The notes below the pieces were generated by a model, which saw nothing but the letters and a program-made list of their open reading frames with translations, was not told the origin of the DNA and made no database searches. From contig CM059975.1 of assembly GCA_030490835.1 (NCBI GenBank), forward strand, positions 36,922,133-36,986,132: a stretch of 64,000 bases of DNA, read 5' to 3'. Of the stretch, positions 56,579 to 64,000 are shown in pieces. Source of the DNA: Annona cherimola. Its lineage: Eukaryota; Streptophyta; Magnoliopsida; Magnoliales; Annonaceae. Both the position numbers and the translations under genes were made by a program. How positions within the stretch are numbered: the stretch's first letter is position 1; every line of letters begins with the position of its first letter.

Positions 56579-57599
56579 TGTTGGAATCAAATGCAAAATA
56601 AGCAAAGCATATGCTTTGATGATTAACAACTCAATTTAAGTAAATTTTGACTACTAACTTGTTTCATGCAATGTTTAAGGATATAAAAATGAAGAACATA
56701 AAGTATAACAGGTCAAGTCGATTCCCAAGTCGACTCAGGCATCGACATAGGTCAAGTCGATCCCCAAGTCGACTCTAGCATCGACTTCAAATGCGTTTTT
56801 ATGTCCAGTGCTGAAATTAAGGAGCGAGAACTGCCGAAATCGCACACGAAGTCAACTTTGCATGCGACTTTAGTGAAGTCGCAGACCAAGTCAACTCCAA
56901 GATCGACTTCAAACTGCCAAGACTGAATTTGAAGAGTAAAGTCGCATACCCAAATCGACTAGACATATGACTTGAGTGAAGTTAGAAACTAAGTCGACCC
57001 AAACACTCGACTTGGATTAAATGAAGATAAATCAAGACCAAAATAGGGTTTACATGAACAATCCAATCTAGATTAAGGAATGATCATTTGGACATCTCCA
57101 TGAACTCTATGATTCAAGTAATCAAGTTTTCAAGACATGGAGCTATAAGATTTCAAGATAAAATGATCATACTGAGTTCCAAGTGAAAGAAATCAATGGA
57201 AGAATAATTAAAGTGAAGAATATCAAGCAACCATAATCATCTCCAAGAAATTCAAGTTCATCTAGTAAACAAAAAAGCAAAGTCGCACCGAAGTCGACTC
57301 CACTAGAGACTTGGGTCAAGTTCAAGCCCAAGTCAACCTAAAGTAGGGACTTGAAAAATTACTGAAAACTAAGCAACCATAATCATCTCCAAGGAATTCA
57401 AGTTCATCTAGTAAACAAAAAAGCAAAGTCGCACCCAAAGTCAACTTCACTTGCGACTTGGATCAAGTTCAGGACCAAGTTGACTTGAGGAGGAACTTTA
57501 GGAGCTTGCTAAAGACTGAAGTCACACCTGAAGTCGACTCCAATCGGCGACTTGGGTGAAGTCGCACTCGAAGTCGACTACACTTGCGACTTGGATGGT

Positions 57600-57623
57600 A
57601 ACGGTCAGAAATTTCTGAACGTT
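57600..57623 (+). promoter_or_regulatory. Palindrome upstream of the TATA box, older LTR
   Basis: 12-bp arms AACGGTCAGAAA and TTTCTGAACGTT, one mismatch. The central sequence differs from the younger copies, yet both arms changed in parallel. Confidence 0.6.
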
Positions 57624-57675
57624 GGCGCATTTAATACGCGCCACCAACCTCAAATATTCAAATTTCTTCTACCAT

Positions 57676-57683
57676 TATAAATA
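57676..57683 (+). promoter_or_regulatory. TATA box of the older LTR
   Basis: TATAAATA followed by GACACTCAAATGAA, matching the context at 44403. Confidence 0.6.
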
Positions 57684-58322
57684 GACACTCAAATGAACAT
57701 GAAAGCAAGTAGAAAGAGAAGATACTAAGTTCTAAATTCCAGTTTCTCCTAGCTTTGAGTGATCTATACAAGCTTTGAAGGAAGAATGAGCTTCAACTTG
57801 CTGCATGCTTCAACGTTGATCGAATAATTTTTTCTACGAGTTCTTTCACATGCTATAACTTGCCTACACAAACAGTAAAGTGTAGATCTCCTTTCTTTTA
57901 GTTTGTTAGTTGGTTTTCGATACTTAGTTTGACATTAGTGATTCAAACTAAGTGATAGCAAAGTGACATTGTGACTTGAGTGGGACTCATCACCTACTTA
58001 TGTTGTGTGTCATTTATGCTCTCTAGAGCTAGAATCTAGAAGAGAGCAGAGACTCTACTTGTATTTATGAAATATATAGTGGAACCCAAGTCACAAGAGG
58101 TGTGAACTTGGAAGACTGGAGTAGGGAAGGTTGCCCGAATCACTATAAAATCTTGTCCATTGATTTATATTTCTGCTTTCATTATCTCATTGCTTTTCAT
58201 TTGTTTCATTTAAGGGGACTGAACTAAATCGGGGAACATTTCCTGTTTAAGCGAAAGATTTTTTAAATACCCAATTTACCCCTCCCCTCTTAGGTAATTG
58301 TCATAAACTCTAGACCAACAGT

Positions 58323-59228
58323 CTTCACTAAAAAATTAGTCTTTTCATATCATTATCGTTATTCATTTTAAGATTAGAAATACTTCTGTGTGATTGTTAT
58401 CCTGTGAACTGGGATTCCAATGTTTTTCGAAACTTCACATTTCTGTCAATCATTTTGTCCTATTGTTCATTGGGCTTTTTTTTATTCTTTTCGATTTTTT
58501 TCTTGTGCCTTTTTTGAATGAAATCTTTGTCATGCTCATGTCTGTCCATTAATTATTATGGCATGTAAATTTCCTATGCACACTATTAACCTAGGAGATG
58601 GCTTCCGTGTTTTGTCATGTAGCATTTAAAGCAATCAATTTAGTGTTTCCTAGTCTTCAAATTTGCTTGAAGTTATAAAATTTTTCATATTCTTGTAATG
58701 CATAATTGATTGAACCTCTTTTCAAGACCTATCTATTAAACTTGGTGCTTAACCATTTCTAAAATTCTTTCTTGTAGTTAGATTACAGAGAATATCTATG
58801 AAGGTGCTTCAAGTGGAGACTGAGCCAAGTCCAACTAACAGTCCTTAAGCCTGCTAGATCCTCCTATATGTGAATATTGGGATTATGTCAGTTGCATATC
58901 AAACCCTTGCATCGGTGTTAGATGCATATCAAATCCTCAAATTCACTTTACAAAAAGTGAAGTTTGGGTTAACGAATCCACGTAGAACTTCCGCTGAATA
59001 TAAAATTGAGGTTTTTGGCTCAATCGAGATGGAATCTGGTTGGATCATTCTTCAATTTGCTGAAATGTATAGCTGGTGGTGTTTGGCTAATGGAATTTCA
59101 TGTGGAAGAGGAGTTAATATAATAGTTTGATCGATTTTTTCTATTGATTTTGCAAGAATAGTGAAGTTTCGGGGGGGGAGATTACTTATGGAGCAAGATA
59201 TTTTAGGAATATCTGTTAATTAGGCACT
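58323..59228. other. Unassigned stretch between the old LTR and decayed gag
   Basis: About 900 bp with one 86-codon frame (58870-59130) that matches nothing I know. It has no primer site, so it is not normal Sirevirus leader; it may be an insertion or host flank. Confidence 0.35.
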
Positions 59229-59953
59229 CTAAATATTTGCAAGTTATTCCCTCTAAAAGTCTAATTATATTAAATGAGGAAGAATTTACAACATGTAGTT
59301 CCTCAAGTGAAGAAAACGAGGCAGTGTAAGGATTTGTTGCATGACAAATATGGAACATTCCAACATATGTTTTGCAGCGACAGAAATTTTGGAAGACCAA
59401 ACCATGTCAACAAACTGCACAAGTAGTCAAGAGTTAACCTCCAAACAAAAGCCTTTTCTATTTTTTCTTCTACAAATGAATGCTTCAAATGTGCTGAATT
59501 AGAAGAACTTCAACAAGTCTATGATTTATTATATGAGAAAATAAAGAAATTAGGAAATAAGTTCATAATAAAAAAAGACAATGTGACACAATAATTATTG
59601 TAAATGGAAAGCTTACAAAAAAAGTCGATCATTTGACGAGAGAAAGGAATATCTTGATAAATGAGTTAAAAAAACTCAAAAAGAAAAATGAATCATTAAA
59701 TGAATCACTTGCTAACTTTTCTGATCTTGAAGAAAGTGTGAAAATATTTTTGAAAATGACCACCCACTCCTAGTCTCAAGAGCTTGTAATTTTTGCAACA
59801 AGATGAGACACAAGTTATACAATGCAAAATTAGAAAACTATAAAACATTGGTGCAAAATAGGTTGGATGCTCAAGAGTATTGGATTTATGCTTTTAAAAG
59901 TAGATCTATGTAGATTCCAATGGATAACTAACCCAAATAGACCCACAAAATAG
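59229..59953 (+). pseudogene. gag: Decayed Sirevirus gag (C-terminal part)
   Basis: Broken frames give CFKCAELEELQQVYDLLYEK, then KNESLNESLANFSDLEESVK and CNFCNKMRHK, matching the latter half of the intact Gag. There are many stops. The capsid part and first knuckle are absent. Confidence 0.85.
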
Positions 59954-59993
59954 GTACCAAAAGGATAAGCTCCACTTAACTTTATTATTGCAG
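59954..59993 (+). other. Gag-pol junction in the old copy: 40-nt GT...AG segment
   Basis: GTACCAAAAGGATAAGCTCC to TATTATTGCAG. The middle has diverged from the 37-nt versions and is 3 nt longer, but the GTACC start, the AG end and the length class (1 mod 3) are kept. Confidence 0.5.
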
Positions 59994-61102
59994 GTTTGTC
60001 TTAGAGCTAAGGCCAGTAACATATAGTTTATCGATAGTGGCTACTCAAGACACATGACACGAGAAAAAGGACTGTTCCATAAAATCAACCCATGCAACGA
60101 AGGAATAGTTGCTTTTGGAAATAATGAAAAAGGTAAAATCGAAGGTAAAGAAAATATTTAGGGAATTTCAAATGCATGTATTGAGAACGTACTATTTGTT
60201 AAAGGACTCAAACACAACTTAATGAGTATTAGTCAATTATGCGATAAAGGTTATAAGGCTGTATTTGAATCCTCTATCTACAATGTATTTGATGAAGATC
60301 ACACAGTATTTAGTGGTAAAAGACACTGAAATATATATTTGGTTTACCTAGATCAACTTGAGAGAAAATGTCTAATAACTATAGAAAATGATCCATGGAT
60401 ATGACATACAAGGCTTGAACATATAAATATATAAAATATTAAAATTTTGTGGAAAAAAGTCTAGTACAAGGGTTACCAAAGCTTAAATATGACGAGAATA
60501 AGATTTGCAAGGCCTGTTAATTATCCAAACAACCCAAAATGCCATTTTTGACCAAAAAGAAAATTTCAACGACTATACCACTTGAATTATTACATATGGA
60601 TCTTTATGGGTCATTGGGCATTCTAACTCTTGGAGGAAAAAGGTATGTATTTATAATTGTTGACAATTTTCCTAGATTTACTTGGATTATATTCTTAGCT
60701 AGCAAAGATGAAGCATTTTCTATATTTGTCATGTTTTCAAATTTGGTGCAAAATAAAAAATAAAATACTATTGTTTTCTTTAGAAGTGATCATGGTGGTG
60801 AATTTGAAAATAAATAATTTATAAAATCTTACAATGAAAAAGGAATTAACTATACATTTTCTACACCAAGAACTCCCAAAAAATGGGATTGTTGAAAGAA
60901 AAAACTGGACAATACAAGAAATAACTAGAATTATACTAAATAAGAATAGATTGTCCAAAAGGCTTTTGGGTGAAGCTGTAAGTACAACTTGTCACGTATT
61001 AAACCGTGCTATCATTAGAGCAATATTTAAAAAGACCCCATATAAATTTTGGAAAGGCAGAAAACCAAACATATCATATTTTTATACTTTTGGATGTACT
61101 TG
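59994..61102 (+). pseudogene. Decayed Sirevirus pol (protease to integrase)
   Basis: Contains relics of the DSG protease region, [50 protein letters not shown] and [16 protein letters not shown], with numerous stops and frameshifts. It ends abruptly at FGCTC, where the LTR at 61103 was inserted. Confidence 0.88.
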
Positions 61103-63180
61103 TGTAAAACCCATGTTATTTGAAACTTCGTAAATGTAATGTATACGTTATTTTATTAAGTTTATAGAAAAATGTGTATGTTTGCAAAAAAAATAAATTG
61201 CAATTTTAGAAAAATGAGATTAAATTGTAAATTTAGAATAAAGGATTGATTTGCAAATTTGACAAGAGTAATAAAAAAGATTTAATTTTACAAAATTTAA
61301 ATTTGAGGTTTATAAGAAAACTAAATGAGTAATTTATGATTTCATAAAAATTTGATATGAAAATTTTTTTTACAAATTTTTCGGAAAGAAATTTCAAAAT
61401 TCTGAATTATACAAATGAATACTATTTAAATTCACGGATTTTATGGAAAAATAAAAATAAATGAAATTTTTTTTGCTAATTAGGAGCTCTAATTTAGGGC
61501 TTATATATTATCCACACTGTTTTCATTAGAAGAATTTAATAGAAAATACTAAATTATATACTTTCTAATTTAGACAGATCAGATTATGAAAAGTACTGTT
61601 TTAATTTTTTTAAAACAATACTGCTGAATGTAGATTCAACTTTCTGAATGCTTGATATTCTACTTTCAAAATTTGTATTTTTAATATCATGTCTAATTCA
61701 TCAAATGTGCTAAATATTAACTTAAACAGGGTAAAATGAGTGATAGAATCAGCCATAGTAAATAATTTTTAATAATTTTTGTAGATGGATTTTTAATCTG
61801 AAATTTTGATATGATGTATAAGATATCATAATTATCACTCGACCAAAATAAAAAATAATTTTTGGATGACATAAGTATGGTTTAAAATTAACGTGATTAA
61901 GGTTGTTCCTGATTTCACAACACTATATAGCATAGTGAAAATGCCAGAATAAATATATAATGTTTATATTTCATGCTGATATTTTTATGAGGATTAATTT
62001 CTATAGTTATTAATACATGATAAAAATTTTAGAATTAAATACCTTGATTTTGGTTACAAATCAAGATTTAAAGAAATCAGTACGCCTGATTTCAGCAAAT
62101 GAGGACAGTTTGAAAAATAATCAAAAATAAATATGAAAACTAAGTGAAAGTAATCCAAATTGATACGTATGTTAGGAAAGATGTAATAAATGATTAGGGA
62201 TAGCAAATTGATACTATTATATGTATATGGAATCAATAGATAGATAAGAAGATGGAACATAGTAAAAATAAGAAGAGAATGACTGTTTTTGAATTTAACA
62301 GTAAGTTCCAAAAATTTTAAATGAGATATTATAAGAAAAAAATGGTCCTTTTTATGTGTATAGTAAAAGGAAAAGAAAAGGTGGAAGGTTCAAGCTAATT
62401 TTATAGGTAAGCAAGTTATATGTTTTCTAAAATATTTCTAAATAATTGCAAATTGTTTGCTCACATATTTTATGAATTATTTTTAAGGATGACAATTCCT
62501 ATAATGCTTTACATGAAATGATTGCTAATTTCTTGTTAAATGCTTTTGTAAATATTTATGATTTATAAATGTCATGTCGGCATATGCATGTGAATGATCA
62601 TGGTGCACGAGGATTAGGTTACAGCTGAGGTAGTAAGCGGACCGGATGTCCCCCTCACTGTCGTCAAGTCGCTTATACAGGCCCAGGCCGGTGGCAACTT
62701 TCCTGAGATGAGAGCAGGTATGAGATGGACGCCTAGTTAGCGTCTCATCCAAAGGAATATTATGAATGCCATGGGTGCATAGCATTTCTCATTACATGAA
62801 ATACATGGAAAAAAAGGATTGAAAATTTATGTATGGCTTGCTTACTGAGTATCTTTACTCACCTATGTTTTTTTTTTAAATAATAGACAGATGATGACGA
62901 TGAGGATGACAGGGGAATATGAAGAATTTTATGTAAATGATGTACGTGATAACCTTTATGAAAAGAAAATTTTGTTATGACTCTGATATGAGGAATGTTT
63001 TCCAAGTTGGATGAATAAAAATGTTTATTTATGTATTGGTGTCATACACACATATATAGATGATATACACGTATAAAAAAATCTTCCGTGTGATAAGGGC
63101 AACAATCCTGAATCACGTTTACCAACCCTTTTCGACCCCAGAGTAAGGACTATGTGGAGCCCCAGATTTGGAGTGCCATA
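61103..63180 (+). repeat. LTR of a Del/Tekay-like Ty3 element (about 2.08 kb)
   Basis: Starts TGTAAAACCC exactly where the decayed integrase breaks. It contains GCTTGCTTACTGAGTATCTT and TACTCACCTATG near its 3' end, then GATGATGACGATGAGGATGA. Such blocks are, from memory, typical of Del/Tekay LTRs. The end near GTGCCATA is degraded. A primer site follows. Confidence 0.65.
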
Positions 63181-63185
63181 AAGGG

Positions 63186-63197
63186 TGGTATTAGAGT
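63186..63197 (+). other. Degraded tRNA-Met-type primer binding site
   Basis: TGGTATTAGAGT against the standard TGGTATCAGAGC, two mismatches, just after the LTR. Confidence 0.6.
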
Positions 63198-63299
63198 AAG
63201 AGTTAATAAAATGGCAAAGAAAAGATAGAAATGATCAAACTAAGTTACATAAATTCATGATTTTGATTAATTAATTTATTATTAATGATTCATATGTAT

Positions 63300-63885
63300 A
63301 TGGCGAACAAAGGAAAGACTGCTCTAAGTGCGAGGAAGATGGAGGAGCAAGAGAGAAAACAGGTACGGGAAAGAATTGATAGATGGTTGGTGTCTCAACA
63401 GGGTCTAGTTATTAGGCCCCAAGTACCCACAGACTATCAGGATCTGCCTCTATCATACCTTAGCAATCCAGAAGCCCGACAACCTTCAGGACCTACAGTC
63501 TTTCCTAGACATCCACCCGAGTTTCCCGTTCGACCAGAACTCCACCAAGGAAAACCCTCATATGAAGCATCAGCAACCCCAGGTTCTCTTAAATATACCC
63601 CATCTAGTCCCCCGCCCGGACCCTTCGTGGTCACAAACTGGTTTACAGAAAGTGACATAAAATATTATTGGAATAGAAAGGTTGGGCCAGTCCTGCCTAA
63701 CAGGGGACCATGGTATCAATTCGGGGGGAGGATTTATTCAGTTTCGCTTTGGGTCTCCATAGGCCCAAGTGGATTAGAGAGAGAGAGAGGCTGCCATAGA
63801 ACAACGTAATGCCCTGGCTAGAGGAGCAAGAGTAATGGAACAATTTCCACCTAAGCAACCAGGGAAATTATCCTTAGGATGGTAG
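63300..63885 (+). pseudogene. First ORF of the right-edge Ty3-like element, frameshifted; type unknown
   Basis: From ATG at 63300 the protein runs MANKGKTALSARKMEEQERK (charged helix), a Pro-rich middle, then FTESDIKYYWNRKVGPVLPN and WYQFGGRIYSVSLWVSIG. In an AG-dinucleotide run (63776-63790) the frame slips; the shifted frame continues AAIEQRNALARGARVMEQFP to a stop at 63883. After it comes another Pro/Ala-rich, then acidic stretch (DNDDDDPMEWSDSDSGSS) up to the window end. The position directly after a primer site suggests a Gag or pre-Gag protein, but I cannot match it to the usual chromovirus Gag. Confidence 0.55.
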
Positions 63886-64000
63886 AATATTTCGTTCCCT
63901 CACCTGCCCCAGCTCCACCTGTACTTGCCCCACCTGCACCAGATAATGACGACGATGATCCAATGGAGTGGTCAGACAGTGATAGTGGTTCTTCTAAGAG

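Larger units (their letters stand above)
56579..58322 (+). repeat. Older, diverged Sirevirus LTR (1744 bp)
   Basis: TGTTGGAATC...AGACCAACA, with the U3 motif clusters (AAGTCGACTC, GCGACTT) partly mutated, a palindrome (57600-57623), a TATA box and the TCTAGAAGAGAGC U5 block. No primer site follows and no adjacent 5-bp duplication is evident (acgag versus gtctt), so it may be a solo LTR or the remnant of a rearranged element. Confidence 0.88.

Noticed and set aside
62054..62311. 85-codon minus-strand frame in the Del/Tekay-like LTR
   Set aside because: AT-rich chance frame with no features beyond hydrophobic low-complexity residues.

Overview
This window is nuclear DNA of a flowering plant, most likely a eudicot; I cannot name the species. 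Nothing in it is bacterial. Almost all of it is transposable elements nested in one another, spread through the remains of one host gene, a Fused/TIO (TWO-IN-ONE)-type serine/threonine kinase on the minus strand.

Layout from left to right. 1-17893 is a Sirevirus (SIRE/Maximus lineage, Ty1/copia) element on the minus strand. Its 3' LTR runs off the left edge. It has an env-like ORF, a pol with one stop codon, an intact gag, a tRNA-iMet-type primer site and a 5' LTR. That 5' LTR was recently split by an 8488-bp non-autonomous LTR element (8106-16593, 5-bp TSD gctac) that carries near-identical 2.55-kb LTRs, a tRNA-Asp primer site and one orphan 558-codon ORF. 17894-30572 holds ten recognisable TIO kinase exons. 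One of their introns is about 9.6 kb and is filled by a decayed RTE LINE, a 3958-bp solo LTR inside that LINE, and a 1.6-kb hAT-like element. 31838-33425 is a solo LTR with four GGCGCCTAGG-type palindromes. About 34200-41700 is a decayed L1-type LINE (minus) cut by two hAT-like elements, one of which contains a further foldback MITE. 41741-43358, continued at 54054-54605 and 55562-55850, is a cluster of Tourist-like MITEs. One MITE copy was split by a second, complete Sirevirus (43359-54053, plus strand, 1750-bp LTRs, TSD ctaat). 56579-58322 is a third, older Sirevirus LTR. A heavily decayed Sirevirus gag-pol lies at 59229-61102 and is interrupted by a Del/Tekay-like LTR (61103 to about 63180), followed by a primer site and an ORF at the right edge.

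The two better Sireviruses share one plan: LTR, PBS, gag with two CCHC knuckles, protease-integrase-RT-RNase H in the +1 frame, a spacer rich in AGTCGACT palindromes, an env-like ORF with a plant-transposon domain and a coiled coil, and two purine tracts before the 3' LTR. Each carries different single-base stop codons. The best candidates for undescribed biology are the gag-pol junction (a 37-40 nt intron-like segment or +1 frameshift site conserved in three copies), the AGTCGACT palindrome arrays at two places in the Sirevirus, the palindrome above the LTR TATA box whose sequence changed but whose symmetry was kept, and the very young non-autonomous element with its orphan ORF and conserved hairpins.
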